The notes beneath the pieces were generated by a model. The model ran no database searches, was not told where the DNA came from, and was given only the letters and a program-made list of their open reading frames with translations. Below are positions 13,108-28,357 of a DNA stretch of 64,000 bases, piece by piece (within the stretch, counting starts at the first letter, position 1; the number at the start of each line of letters is the position of its first letter). Position numbers and translations under genes: made by a program. The stretch comes from Tyto alba (taxonomy: Eukaryota > Chordata > Aves > Strigiformes > Tytonidae), in assembly GCF_018691265.1 (NCBI RefSeq), contig NW_024881301.1, positions 14,134,752 through 14,198,751 on the forward strand. The letters are read 5' to 3'.

Positions 13108-16100
13108 CAAGTTCTACACCCCGAATTTTAGAACTCATTTGTTCCTGATCGATTTAAGTTTTGGCAAAGGGCCTGATCTTTGCAAATCAATCAGTGCCTA
13201 AATAACTTAAAAAAATAAACAAGGAACTCTGCATTATTATGCTTAACACCTTCACCAAGTTCTTTTGAAAGTCATGGCTTCAGGCCAAAAAAAAACCCAA
13301 AACCAAAAAACCCAGCATTTCCCACAGACTGAATTTGTACTCTGTTGTGCTTAAATCATTAGTGAAAGGGGAATTTTGTCTCACTGTAAGTGAGTATTCT
13401 TTCAATTCCTACACCAGTCTGGGCTTGTATTATGCTGTTCTTTTATAACAAGTTGTGTTAAAGTTGCTGGAACACTTTGACTTCAAACATTATGTAAAAA
13501 CAATATCCTCATGCTCCTTTTACACACAGAGTAAAAACAAAACCCAAATAATTCAGATTATTTTAGTATACAAACAATGCAGAGAACTTTCCATTTTGTG
13601 TACCTTCCTCCAACACATTGAGGCATGACTCTTGGAAGGGGGTTCATTAGGGTTTTGGGTCTTTTATATGACACAAATTATATTCTTCCAATGAACAGTG
13701 CCAATTTAACATTCTCAAAAACTCTTCAAATATACAACCTTTATATAGGAACCAAACATGTTTGAGACTTGCAAAAGTCTCAAGTGATATTACTGTGAGT
13801 ACTTCACTTATCTTTTTTTTTTTTTTTTTTAAATTTCAGGGAAGAATTGTTTTTTCCCCCTCAACATACCTATCTCTCTGACTCTGAAAAGTTGATGAGA
13901 ACAGGCAGAATCCACACGCCATTCCCCCCACTCACTGAATACACAATAGGGCACTGTCTGAGCTTTCATCCCCTTCCTAGGCTTTGCTTCAATTTTTAAA
14001 CAAAGCAACAAAGCCTAAGGACAGGCTTGTACTTACAGCAGCAAAAGGCTTTTTTCAGCTCAAATGCCTGTCCCTCCCTAAAGTTCTCCCTGCCTCCAAA
14101 AGCCAAAATACAAAAGGTTTTGTATCCCTACATTGGCATTAAAGATGCTGTAAAGCTCCAGATCCTAAGGTGAGTCAACTAACTTTGAACTTTCCCACAG
14201 GGACCTCAGATATGGCAACTAGTCACAACAATATCTGCACTACTACTGCACTGTCTTTTATCAATTCTAATAATTTATTATTAAACATTTATACTACAAT
14301 TATTACTTTTAAGTGCTCCCATTTCTTACCAACAGATCTCCAACACACCTTACGAAGGAGAATCACTGGGGGCCTTACGGTAAGAGGGCCAAGAGCCCGG
14401 AGCTGCGCTGGCAACGGCACTCCTTAGGGCAGAGCTCCTGTCTGCCACCACCCCTGGTATTAGGCAGCACTTAGTCAATCTGCAAAGGCCAACCTGTCCT
14501 GCTGCTGCCTCTAAATTAGCCTGCCAGGAGCTCCACGCTGTGCTTCTGGAATCATAACATGTAGCATAAACATATCCATAGACACCCTTAAAGTCAAGAG
14601 TTATGTATCTTAAATTTTTTGTGGTGCATTAGGAGAAGACACACAAACACGCACAAGTTTTTGTGATAAAATTCTGTAATACAGTCCACAGAATAGGCAC
14701 ATGAAGATTTTATGTAAACCCAACTATTTCTCTCCTGTTAGGTGACAGAAGTAGCAAGCTATTGCTCTGGTCATCATTTCCATTTGCAACAAAGTGATTT
14801 GTTGCTTCTTCAGTATCCAGTTGTGGAACTGAAAAAGACCATGCTTTTAGGAAGAGTGAACAAGCAATGGGGTTATGATAAAACAAAGTACACTTTTTGG
14901 TTATCTACCTCATCCTTAGATGCCCTACATAACTCTCAAGAGTACCTCATGAAGAGTATGTCTAAATAGGTTGTTGTAGGAGATGCATTGCTGTCACTGC
15001 ATACGCTGGGTATACTAATATAGTTTTTGCCACAACATTCCCCAGTGGACACAGGCTAGCATTGCCCAGGTTTTAATAACTGGGGACATTGCTAAATTTA
15101 AATATGACCTTCACTAAATTAGAGCAACTTGCAACAGACTGTCAAATGAGAACAGTGAGAAAACTTCCAAGTGCTTCCAGGTAAGCAGCAAGGATTTGGA
15201 ATATTTCCAATGAATGAGATGAATCACTCATTTCCAAAGAATATAGACATAAGATACAGGATTATTTAATTTCTGGGTGATGTTGGTTTGCTATTGAAAT
15301 GAAGAGATACTGATTTCTGCAATATAATAAGCCTTGCTATTTAAGACGAAGCAGTAATAAAAGTAAAAAAAAAAAAAATCAGAGTATATTTGGTCTAATA
15401 GAAAATAAATATGAAAGGAAGTTAAATACACCCTTTTAACAAGATTCAGTCTGTTTTAGATACATTCAGAGTTATGAAAATTTCTCTACTGTATTCAGGG
15501 GATATTTTTCAAAATTATTTGATATCCATGAGTCTCTGAATGCACTATGTGGGTAGAGAGACCTGTTTAATGAATTATTTTCACTATACGGGTATACATT
15601 AAAGAGAGTCAGAGGAAGAACTCCTGATCAAAGACACAGAACAAGCCTAAAACATACAAAGGGGATCCTTCCTTTTCCAAGCTGTGTATTGTTCCCCCCT
15701 CCCTCCCCCTCTAAGTGAATAAGTAAAAATTTAAGCTGTTAAACATTGTTGGATTCAGCTGTATCTAATAAAGTAACAGTAATTTAACCATGCATTTTAT
15801 TAAGGCTCATGTATAATATAACTCTACAACTTACTTATAGGTTCTGATTATTATAACCATGATTTTGGTTGTCCAGGTTTCACTATAATCTAAGAAGAAC
15901 TAAAATTTATTAGCATAAATAAATGCAGAATTTATTCCATTGTATCAGGCTCAGCTTACATTTTATCTGTTGCATTAAAACAAAAACCTCATTTTCCTTC
16001 TAGTTTTTGTTCACACATTATAATCCCCAATATTAAGACAAATCTTTACTCTGTTATAAGGAATTTATCCAACCTGAAGGAATTTCACCAGTGACAGTTT

Positions 16101-17867
16101 AACCTCAGAGAAAAACAAAATTAAATTCCCTGATTTAACTGTGGAGACTCCAGTAATAGCTGAAGCTCCAGTAAAAGAATGAGGTGCAATAATTAAGTAA
16201 CATAGATGGTGAAAGTCATTTGAAAGTTCTTAAATACACCTCTATTCATATCATGGTTTTAAATACAGGTCATGTTATCCTGATCCAATTTAAGTAAATG
16301 GCAGAGATGGCAATGACATTAATAATTGTAAGGTTTGAATACATTTTCTGAAACAAATAGGTAGAATGGGTCTGTTGTTACATTTCCCCACTGTAGGCTT
16401 AAAACTATGTGAAAATTGTCTTAAAATATCCTATCTATATAGGATTTTAGGCACAGTATCTCATCTTGATTTTTTAAAGAAATATTTTATTATTACAGTC
16501 TATAAGGATGATTTGCACAAAAACTTAATTCAGAATCTTAGTGACTTCAAAATTAAGTAAATCAAAATTAAGTTCATGAAAGCCCCAATGACTATGGAAA
16601 CGCTATCTCAAAATATAAGTAGAATATGGTTTTTATCTTAAGTTAAAGACACAAAATCAGACCACGTCACAAACTTCTGTTCTAGTTTCCTTCTTATGTA
16701 CACCAAAGCCATAAATCTGCTATTACTTTTCAGAGCAATGCTTCTGACACATAAGAGATTTTTTTAAAGAAAAATTTCAACACAGTATTAATCTGACAAA
16801 TCAACAGGTAGTATTATTACATCAGAATCATTTAATACTACACCTATACAATCAATTCAATTATTATTCTTCTCAGCACATGTAATCCTTCAGAATTGTT
16901 GACTTTACTAAATAAAGTCAGGTCCAAACAAAGTTTTTGTTGTCTTTTTTTTTTTTTAAATTGATGAAATATAGTTAAAGATCTATATATATTTTTATAT
17001 AGAAATAGAAAGCGATCAGGTGAACTCCCTGAGGAAGTGAGCAGAAGGAGCAAAGACTTCAGTCCTTTAGACTATCAACAACATAACCAGGCCCCAGAAA
17101 CTCCAATGGGGTCAAACTGTGTAAGAGACAGAAACTGCCGTTTGCCATATCAGCCTTTTGAATAAAGTTATGTCTAAATTACACGAGAGTATCAAAGTAA
17201 CTACAGCAATAGATTTTGCAGTGAGCGAGAGAAGTGACCAGCTCAAGGAAAACTGGTATAAAGAAGAGTGAAACTAGTTCAGTACCTCTGATCCTGAGAA
17301 TTCGTGTGCAACTGGTTTAAATTTGGCTGATATTGCATACCTGCCTATGGTCTGTCAGACAAGCTATAGAAGAAAGATAATAAAATGCTTACAGTAGCTT
17401 TGATTCAGTTCAATTTATGGTAGTCATGAAGCAATGCAAAATCAATGCCACTTTTATTCAAAATATCTACACAGTTCAACTAATCTACTCAAAAAGTCAG
17501 AAGGCATTAACTTCTCAGCTTTCCCACACAGATTTCATTTAAACCACTACAGTTGCCAGCTACAGGCTTGGCCCCCATTTAATTAATCCAAAAATTAAAG
17601 TGAGTAAACACCTGCTGCAATATAAATGATTTCTTCTCCTGGGAGTCAAGAACTTTCTCACACCTATTTTTCCCAAAATTAACAACTACAAAAGCCAAGC
17701 AAACAAAATACTTGTACAATGAAAGCTACTCTTTTAAATACAAATTCTTGATTATTTAAAGTTTTACATTTGCATGTATGTCTTATAAGCTTTCCAGCAG
17801 CAGCTCTCAACAGACTGTAAAAGTTAGGCTGGTTTCACCATATTTGTCAGAGGTATGTGTGCATTTC

Positions 17868-17942
17868 AAGCATTTCACAGATGATGAACTTCACAGAGAC
17901 AGATGAAGCACCTGAACAAGCTCACACAGAGTTGGGAACATG
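17868..17942 (+). repeat. MIR-like ancient SINE fragment
   Basis: 'CATTTCACAGATGATGAACTTCACAGAGACAG' followed by 'CCTGAACAAGCTCACACAGAGTTGGGA' parallels the MIR core ('CATTTTACAGATGAGGAAACTGAGGCACAGAGAG...AAGGTCACACAG'). The piece is short and diverged. Strand is given relative to that remembered wording. Confidence 0.45.
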
Positions 17943-20718
17943 ACAACTTTTCTAGTTTAACTGTAGCTTTCCTAAAATCCATCTTCTTCCATTCCTGCAA
18001 AAATACATCCTTCTGACTCCTAACAGACCTCTCTTGTCAGTCAAAATGTCATAATTCCAAGACTTCATGCCCAATCTCAATGATGTCAATAAACAAGCCC
18101 AAACATAACTGGACAACAGATCCTTCCCAAAGTGATGTGCCACAAGAGTGACATATGCTGCTGCTTCCTAGTGACTGGAGTATTCATTAACCACACATAA
18201 AGCAATACAAATTTAATGCTGCTTGTCTTAAAGGTACTGAATATTGATGGGAAGTCAAAATACCACCTATGAGGTTGTCCTTTTCATCCATACCGCAGAA
18301 GAAACTTCAAAGGTGTCTATAGGATGTTGGCATTTATTACATAGCTGCCCAAGATGAACCACGCACAGCTACCTCCACTATCTTGTGGGAGAGCACTCAG
18401 CCATACCCAGGCAGATATCTACATGTGACTTCTAAAGAACTTAAGGGGAATTCACACATACAACCTGTGAACAAAAAGCTAAAAAGTTTGAGACTCTTAT
18501 TGAGTGGTATTTTGTTAGTCAGATGTGCAAGGAAACTTAGAGTTTGTCATTAAGGACATAACTTGATCATGAAATATGTGAATTTTCACATGGACTATCA
18601 TGACAGCCCAAGGAATAACTGATGTGCCATACAGCTATTCATTTAGCTCACATATGATCTCTAACTATGTCATACAAACGTAACACTGCAGGCTGACGAA
18701 GCCTCTGGAAAGGTCCTGATTTTATGAATATTCTTCCACGTCCTCTTCCCCATAAGCAGCAACATTGGATACAGGCATTTGGATCACCGGCATTTGAGCA
18801 AATACTCCTCCAACACTGAATACTTAAGTGAACATAAAGTATTTTAGTAACGAGCAAAGGGAGTTACTGCACAATTACCTTTGAGCTCTCACAACGGCCT
18901 CATTGGGAAGACTGGCATTTGCTAGAATAATTCAAAAAAGCACCAGTAGGCACTATTGACAAGTTATCTACCCATAAGAAGATACAAGCTTGACATTATT
19001 TTTTAGGTCTGAAATTCAGATACAGTCGTGGCAGAAAGGCTGACTTATCTAAACCAAAGAGTGACAGAGAGCGTGGCCAAGCCTCGGCAAAAAGCTTACC
19101 ACCTGCTCTTTGGGCTGCAAAACGCCAGAGAATCCATTTATGAAATGACACTCTGAGTTTTCTATTTCTTTCTGAACAGTGAAATCCCCACAGAAGAAAT
19201 CCATATTAAAACATACCTCTATCATAGTTAAAAGTTTTTGATATATAAAACAGTTTATAACCTCAGGCGTGAAGTACCTTAACACAATATATTCTAGCTC
19301 CTGACAGCTCCCAAAGTCGTCAAAGTGCTGAACTGTGACAGTTTATCATCCTTAATGGAACTGCCATATTCCTGGATTACAAATTGCTGAGCAGTTTTTA
19401 TTGCTCTCTGTCAATAACAACAATATGCATGTATTCTAGTACAGTGATGATAACAAAGATTTGCTTACAGTCACAGTTCAGAAGTGTTACACTATTAAAA
19501 AAAAAATCATATGCATTTTATGCTTAGATTAGGGGAAAAACAAAACAAACCAAACCACTGAAGCCAAAGCATTCCTGCTCTCTGCAGAAACCCATATCAC
19601 ACAGCCAGATTTTCTACAATGCTCAGCACTTGGCCTTCTAAGAGTAGAGATATTATCTAGATAATTCATTTAGCTGCTTAGATAGCAGCCAAGTTACTAA
19701 ATATCCTACCAGTGGTGGAGGGGGATTAATTCCAACACTTACATTTATGTAAGGTACTTGGTAACAAAAAAAGGGTAAAGTTTAAAGAAAAAAAAAAAGG
19801 TATAAGCATACCAATTAACTAGATTTACTGCTCAAAATCCATAGTGAAATTTCTCTGTCCTATTCAGTGCATTTTGCACTGCTTGGGAAACTTGACAGTC
19901 TCATAAAATGAGGCCTAAAAGAGCCAATCCTAAATTTCTCCCATGCTGACACCTTGTTAATGGATGTGCTAAAGTTAGTTCCTGTACAAGCCACTCTCCC
20001 ATCCTCAGCCCAAGGAAAATCAAGATATGTAAAGATGCGTATTGGAGGTAACACGACAGCAAGGGGAAGGGGGAACACCAGGGCAGAGTGACCTGTCACA
20101 TCCATAGGACCACATGGGATAGCTCTACTGCAGTCCTACAAAACTCACCCCTGCATTAAGGATTCACAACCAGGCTTCTCAAAGCTCCCTTGCTGGCTTG
20201 TGAAGAACAGAGCTCAGCACAGGTATAGAGGGAGTATAAATCCCCTCAGACTTCTCATACTTCGGAAATTAAAATAATACTGGAATATTACCCTGTCTTT
20301 CTAGCCACATCATCAGCCTTTAAGTGACAGAATGAGATCCCTACCTGAAAAAGAAAGTCAAGGTGTTATGTTCATACTGTGGCAAGTTTCCTGTCTTTGA
20401 AAACATCACACTTTTTTTGTAAAATATCTAAAATTCAGAGTTTATAATTTCCAGGTAAGTGTTGTCAGAGCACCTGTAACTCAGAACATAGCTGCCTCCA
20501 CAATTTTCTTAACACAAAACAACCAAAGAATTCAAATCCTAAATTTAGTCTCATCTTCACACCCCCCAAATCCCCAAGTTGAACTGCCCTTCCTAACACT
20601 GTAAAGGCAATATGTCTTCCACCCAGTACTTCAGCCAATTTCAAATGTAAGAAGTCTATGGGGCTGAAGGTCCTGTGGAGTTTTCCTAATTGCTCATTTC
20701 TTGTGAAACCTCACACTG

Positions 20719-20812
20719 GTCATTTCCCCTCTGCTACAACAGTTTTACCACCTGTTATATGAGGATATTGACCCATTTTCAAAGGTTTGTATGAGAAGTA
20801 CTGTGCAAGTCT
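20719..20812. repeat. MIR-like ancient SINE fragment
   Basis: 'CATTTCCCCTCTGCTACAACAG' then 'CCACCTGTTATATGAGGATATTGACC' then 'AAAGGTTTGTATGAGAAGTACTGTGCAAGT' follows the order of the MIR 3' half ('TTTCCCCATCTGTAAAATGGGGATAAT...GTTGTGAGGA...TAAAGTGCT'). It is diverged, and the assignment is from memory. Confidence 0.45.
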
Positions 20813-22341
20813 AAATTAGATTTCTGCATGTCATGCACACAGGCTTAAACTCAGCTGGAAGTGCCTCTAATCACTCAGTTTTCCCTCTGACTTTTGTTCC
20901 CTATAAACTAGGGGAAGGAAAAATGGGGAAAAGTACATGCCTGAGGCTAATGGTTAGGCTTATCAGCTGGGTGCAAAAGACAAAACTGCTTTTCTTTGAG
21001 AGTATAAAGCAAGATGTAAGAGTGATTTATTTAAATGTAAGTAGCACAGGTAGCCAGAGAAAATAGCTACTAAGATTAGACTATCAGATAGTTCTAAACT
21101 TCACAGGAAATAAATTCTGACAGCATCATCTCTTTGCCTCATACCAATGTAATTATACCTACCCTACCACTCTACAGTCCCGAGAATGAATGTCTTGAAG
21201 GTTAAGAAATAGGAAAAATGGCAAGGTTTTAATGATTTTGGACACTGTGGCTTTAGATTTTAATCCTTAATTTAATTAAGAATCCCTAAGTATTTTTAAT
21301 ATCCTTTAAGATTTTAACATTTTACAAACTCTATCATATCCACGCATCCTTTTGGGATTACCTTTTGTAATACACACAGCATGACAGTTCATATTATAGC
21401 TCAAACAGAAATTGCCTGGCAATTTCTAGACTAAACAAAATGAAAAAAAAAGGTTGTTTCTTCAGATCTCTAACAAGTGGAATAATTTTCCTGGAGGGAA
21501 TAAAATTTTTTTTTTTTTTTAAAAACAATGTAATAGTCAGAAGGTCCATTACAAAAGCAACACTAAATTCTTCTGGACTTCTATGAGAACCGCAGTTTTG
21601 GAATAGCAAAACCATCCTTGCTTAGCCAAGAAGCAAGTTACTCAAAAGCAATCTCCGTAAATTGGAGAGACATCCATTTAATTCCAACAGAGAATCCTTT
21701 TTTTCTTGTTCTCTTATTTGTAGCCCCCCCCCAAAGTTCAAGAAATGTAAGAATAAAAGAAAAACATAATTGTATTGCAAACATAAGCCTAGATTTCTTT
21801 AACTAAATGAGCAGTCATCAATACTCTTGAAGGAACTGAAGACCTTCAATCAAATCAGTTTGAAAGAGCATCTATTCAGCTACCTCCAGGGAATTAAATG
21901 TTCAGTATTTCAAATTCCAGTGAACAACTTATATCTGTGAATTCTGGAGCCAGAGTGATGGCAGAATTTGTTTCTATTTTCTTCTCATTAAGCCTTCTGC
22001 ACCGATTATTCTTCCCCCTTGTCCAGTCATACTATACTTCTCACATAGACTAACAAACAGGCAGCGACATGTAAACATTAGCTTATGTGAAGGCAAAACC
22101 TCACAGAGGAGGGGTCTTTTGTACGGATTGGGACTACAAGTCCCAGTCAAGTCAGACAAACTGCAGTGACGCCATTTCAGAGAACACTGCTCATAAGGAA
22201 TAACTATTACTTGCTAAACCAGGGGGGGTGTCATCCTCACCTCTTCACCTACCCTCTGCTAATGTCATTGTGCTTGTGTTGCAACATGGTCTGCCAGATC
22301 AGAAAACTGACTTTGCTGAAAAGTCAGCCTTTCCAGCTTAG

Positions 22342-22382
22342 AAAAACAAAACAAAACAAAAAACAAAACAACAAAAAAAAAC
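22342..22382. repeat. (AAAAC)n low-complexity tract
   Basis: Repeated AAAAC and AAAC units form a 41-base A-rich run. No element is recognised immediately upstream, so it is not clearly a retroposon tail. Confidence 0.85.
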
Positions 22383-25300
22383 CAACCCCTAAATAATAAC
22401 AAAGCCAACACCCAACTCTCTATTCTTCAGTATGCACTCTCTATGCATGTGCATATGCACTCGCTGTGCTACCATACATCAGCTTTGGCTCTAGGCCAAA
22501 AGAAAGCATAGCACTGCAGAAACCTCAAAGCTATGCTTACAGATAAAATAAATGTCTATTTTAACTGGAAGAGCTAAAATTAGCCTTAACAAGGAGTGAC
22601 AGCATGACTATTTGCCATAACTATTTAATATTTTTAGATAAAATGCTTGGTGCAAACATAATCCTTTCTCTGACAATTTTTATACATTCTTACAGTACAT
22701 TGTCTTCCCTAATCTCCAGTTTTACCTCTGAGCATTGCTTTTTACCAAATACTTGTTATGACAGTTAGAGCTGGGAGGAGGAAATACTAGGAGGTTTTGC
22801 TTTGTACAGTTAAAGTTGGGGTTTTTTTTAAAAAAAGTTTGGTTATTTTAAAATTATTATATAAAGATGAATCAAATCAACCAAAAGCAAGACACAATAA
22901 AATAGTCTAGCTCAAATCATAACATTATTTTAAACTAACATTTATTAATAAGAGAAATCTAAAAGCATTAAAGATATTTCAAACTGGAGCAAAATACTCC
23001 AAATACCGTGTTTTCTTAAAACCAAATTAAATAAAAACCCTTAAAATCAAATTTCTATGGATTTTTCCATGACACTTAAAGGTGTTTTTGAGGAATAATA
23101 TGTGACATTCCAACAAAGCCCATGCGCAAAGGAACAAGCAGACTGGAAACACAACCTTCCCCGCTCATTGCCCTTATCTAATTAAGCTAATAAAAAGTAT
23201 TCTACCAGAAGATATTAAGCTTCTCTCTGTCCCAGAAAGCTCTCTATTTTTAGATGGTCAAAGTGAGGGATAATGTTTTTAACAATTTTAAACACACCTC
23301 CCAGCTAAAACATTTATTTCATGAATTGACTAACCAACGGGACTACGCAAGTGTCTGACCTAGAAATCTGTACAAAAAAGAATTCAAGAGAAAAATAATT
23401 ATTTTTTTTCTTATGTAGAAGGTAGACTTCGAACTGTGGATTACTGCTCACTAGAAAGCATGGCCTCAGAGAGAAACTTCCTCCAGTGAGCAGATGCTTC
23501 AGTAATTGCTGCTCATATGTGAACACTACATGAAATCTGTGTTAGGCAGGATGGCCAGCAGCCGCCACAAACACAGATGGCAACAATACCTGGGAATTTT
23601 TTGACTGAAGGCAAGACAGAATATTCTTAGAGCATACATGATATTTGCCCAAATCTCTCTGGCCATTTGACTACAGCTAATTTTTCTGGACTGATTTACA
23701 GCTGCTTCCTCCGAACATACCTCATCTTACTATGTAACTTCCACTTAATCTTCTATTAGAGTATTTTGCTCTCTTCCAAAGTTTAAAAAACTCTGGTCAG
23801 ATGTTAACATTAAGCTGTTCACAACAGACCACCTGTCACTGTTTTCTAAGGAACAGTAGCCATTAAACCTAGGAGAGGAAACTTGAGATGACTGTCAGAC
23901 CTACCAAGCCTGCTATGAACATTTATCAATTTTGCAGCATTCATTACTAACAGCCTGCATATATATCTCGTTTGGTCACATTTTTGGGCTACAGTATTAA
24001 ACAAACGCTAGACCTGTAAAAAACATTTGTCTTCTATAACTTGTTAATTAAGAAGTAACTGCTTACGAATTATAAATGCATAGAAAATACATTCACGGTC
24101 CTGTTTCTGTACTCATTACCCATCCTGTGATGAACGTGCTACAAAGTGGGATGATGTTTATGTCATAAATAACTTTTACGTAAGACTAAAGAACAACCGA
24201 AAAGATGTAAAATAACCACAAAACTGTTAAGTCGGTAAAGAAAGGATAGCAGCAGCCAGTATCGTGGACAAAATTTTGTAATACAAAAACTGTGCTTTTA
24301 GTCGGGTGTCTCAGCTGCAGGCTGTACTTAGTTTCTGTGTAAATGGAAATTTATGGCATAAATTGTTTCTGGGATATCTGGGCCAGCACTTACACCCTGT
24401 GATGAAAATCTAGCAGTGTCCACTAGAGTTCCTTCCCCTAGCTGAAGGAGGATCAGTAGCATTATGGATATGCTGATGGCAGGGGAGACAGTTTAATCAC
24501 TTCTATATGCTAATACATTAATGTTAAGGCATTCTACTTTGAGTCAACACACAATCAGCAAGGTAATGGGAAAAAATGCATTTGGTATCCTTCACCTTAA
24601 TCGTAATATACGTTGGAAAGAGAACATATATTTGGTAAGTCAAAATACATGAGAAAACCCTTTAAAATAGTCCCTTGCAATAGAAGTGAAAATACTGACA
24701 GAACAGGAAAATTCTTTTTTAAATGAAAACCACAGTCCTATTTTGCAAACCTTTATCCTCCCATAAGTAAAATACAAGATGATGCTTTTCACCATTTTTT
24801 ACAAAGTGCATTAAATTCAGTCAAAAAGTACTGTCTGATTCCTCTCCTACACTTTAGCTTCTACTCTGATGGAAACTTCAGATATTCTTAAAAAATGCTG
24901 AGTGGATGGTTATCATCATCACAAAATGTTTTGAATTGAGTAGAACAAGTCGAAGAGCTAAAGTTTCTTTTAAAACCAGAAATGTCAATAATTCAGACAT
25001 TTTAAATAAAATAGCTTGGTTTTCCTCCTTTAACATCAATACATTTTCTTGCTGCTACAGTGTTGTGAAACTGTAAGTAATTGTCATCAATGTAAAGTAA
25101 TGCGAGAAATGTAACAACCACACCTTAATGTAACAGATCTAAAATCGAATTTGTAGCTTTGGATATTAAAGGGTGAAATAATACAGGTACACCTATGCTG
25201 CAGTTCAAACCAGCACCTTCTACCCACTCTTCTTTTGTGAAGGAAATCATACACAGACTATGCAATGAATACTTTAACTTAAAAAAAAAAAATAAAAATA

Positions 25301-28242
25301 AAGAAGGGTAGTTAAACATCAATGGCAAACACTGATTTTTTTTCAAATTAAATACCAGTGTATACACATGCATTGTTCAGCAATCTATTTCTCTTCTTTT
25401 AGGACATATAAGTTTCTTTCTTCAGGTCCAATTTCAATGGGACTAGAGGATGAAATAAAGTTTTATTTATATAGCAAACATTTACAATGACCTGTGAATA
25501 ATTAAGGCACTGTGGTTATAATCTCCCAAACCACACCCTTCCTGTACAGGATTCTTTTCACCTGTGTAGTACCCGGCATGCAACTTGGGGATCTCCTCTC
25601 TGCTGGTTTGAGCAGAAGACTGTGAGACGGGAGTGATGCAGGAGAAGGAATTCCCCACAACTTGGCCACTTCTACAACCAGAAGGTGGTTATTTTTTCTA
25701 GTACCTAAAACAAGGGATTCAGGAAGGCCAGAGGGATTCTGGATTCTCTGCACTCACCAAATCTAGTCCCTCTTTCCACTCCAAGGTTAAACTACTTAAC
25801 ACTTTTCAATCAGCAACTGGGAAGATAGTTTCTCAAGGAAAGCCAAAGAGGGACTGCAAGTTAAATTCTCAAAATTCTTCCTTTCTCATCTCCAAAATTA
25901 AATCATGGGATTCATAACCTCAAGAAGGCAGGAAAGGAGGTATATGGGAAGAGCTACAAACAATGCTTGATTAAAACACATAGTGGAGCAAAAATATTCC
26001 CTACTAAAAAGTTCCTCAGAGTAGAAGAGGCTTCTTTTGTCTGTCCTAGAGAGCCTCTCAAACACTAATCAGCACTTGCTTCGTGACAATAAATATTATC
26101 AGATGACTTTGGACACTATATAATAATCTTTTCAGATCTCATCTCACAGTGATAAACTCACTCTGCTCTTCCAAAATCCCCCTCTTTATAGTACAGACGT
26201 TGCAATAGGTTAAAAATCCCACACAAACAAACCCCCCCACCTTTTTATCTACATAACCTTCACCTGAGATAACCTGCTTCCTAAAGGAAATACCTGTATT
26301 TGAAACTAAATCCTCAGATAATATGTCATCTCAAAAAAACTGCACATGTGGTGGTATGACAACGAGGAGTAAGGGGGCTTTTGAGGGATCAGAATCAGGG
26401 TGGGAAAGGGGAGGAGGACTTCAAGGAAACGGTGCTTAAGAGTAACTTATACCTTATACAACCACTCACACATATGTGAAACTGCACTGCTGAATCTCTG
26501 TGGGGAAAAAAGGAATCAAAAAGCCAAGCGAAAATTGATAACCTGTGTGAAATGCACCTGAAAATGCAATCATTAACTGCGATACATGGTCCCTGAAACA
26601 ACTGGCATTGGGAACACAAGTGGACACAGTGCTCTAAGCCACTTCATCACACAGATCTTTACCAGAGAGACCCCTCTCAAATGAGCATTTACTCCAAAGG
26701 GGAGATAACTTCTGAGCAGATCAGCATTTGTCCAACATCACCCTCAACAGTCTGCCAGGCTGGAGCTACACTACAAGAAACTATAAAGGACTCTAATGAG
26801 GAGTTGACTCACAAAGCAGCATTGATGTACAAATCTACTTTACAAGTAGTTATTGTAGTTATTTCACAATGCCCAGCCTGTGAGATGCAATCTCAGGTGG
26901 TCTACACCTGTTCTGCAGGGCTTCGGGCTGTCAAGGTCAGATATCTTGAGCTGGTTGTAACTTGAACTCTGGCAGGGTTCAGATAAATGCAGTTAAAGAG
27001 AGAAGAGAAAGCTTTAGTGTCTCCCGAGTATCCTATTCCAAAAAGAGCAAAGGGAAACAGAAAGAAAGTTTGTAACACAAGCTTGGTTCTGTCTTTTTTT
27101 CCTTCCCTCTCCTGTCCCCAAACCCACAGGCGTTGTTAGATGTCTAATTTTAGTTTCAGATAACAGGTATCTTTTTCATAGCTTCTCCAAGCAAAATGAA
27201 ATTATAAAGGGGGGCTTCTTAAAACGTTAAAGGGCGGAAGAGAATCTGTTGAATCTTTTACTGTTACTGTTAATTATAGACACTAAACAGATTTAATTAG
27301 AACCAACCAAACAGAAAAGCATATGTAATCCAATCCTTTGGCATACCATGAACCATGCAAAGGGCAACAAAGCAACCCCCTGCCAGACAGTTTCATTAAT
27401 TTTATTTCAAGAGGAATACTCAGATCAGGATTCAGCAAGGATATTTCTACTAACTGATACATGACATCATTATGAAGCATAAGCTTTAAAACCACATTAT
27501 GGTTTAAGATAGTAGAATGCCTCATCACAATACATGAAAACCTTATTATGTGAGCACTAGAGGCTTCCTATTGTGATTGAATGGGCAACACTAATTTTGC
27601 CGTTTCCCAAGTCTCACATGTATGAGTTCAGAGGTTTTATTTTGTGAAAGCAAGACGGGGGGTATGTGGGGTGTGTGGAGCTAACAGAAATGAACTCTCT
27701 CAAAGCATTACTATCAAGTCACCTGTAAAACTGTAATCTGTAAAACTGTAGCCCAGAATCTAAGCATAATACAAGGCTCCTATCTTCCACATTGACTGTT
27801 TTATCCCTGGCAGGTATTTGCAGAAGGAAAGAGGTCTCCCTGATACTTCTGACCAGTTACACTTCAAAAGTGTGTGCCCTGTCTCTCTTCCACCTCCCTG
27901 ATCTTCAAACCATTCTTCATCCTGTTTGTTCTCCTAATGGAAAAAATGAAGGTATACTGTGTTAAGTTCAGGCAACCTTTTACTGGTAAAACTTTAGTCC
28001 CCACTGACTAGAATACTGGCTTAAAAAATACATGGGTGTCCATGGCTTTGGTTTCAGGCATGACTTTTCTTAGCTTTAATAAAATCTTCCACCATTTAGT
28101 CACAGTAGACCTTTACAAATACACACAAGTCCAGCTGCACATACTTAGTACAGTTAGCCACTGAATTTTATACCCCTCTTTTCCTGTAAACCTGAATTGT
28201 CAATATAGGTCTGATCAGCAGAAGTCCTGAACCACTAGAGCT

Positions 28243-28357
28243 GAAATGAAAGTCAGTGAAGGCTGTGCTCTCAGCATTATTCAGCTAAGTGCTGAATGGC
28301 ATTAAGTACTCTGAAAGTCAGGCTTTAGGTATTCAGAGCAGGGCACCTAAAGTTAAA
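28243..28357. repeat. Ancient sauropsid repeat fragment
   Basis: 'AATGAAAGTCAGTGAAGGCTGTG', 'TACTCTGAAAGTCAGGC' and 'GGGCACCTAAAGTTAAATTA' resemble a repeat common in turtles, crocodilians and birds ('AATGGGAG...CTGTGGGTGCTCAGCACCTCTGAAAATCAGGCCC...GTGCCTAAA'). Family name not certain. Confidence 0.45.
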
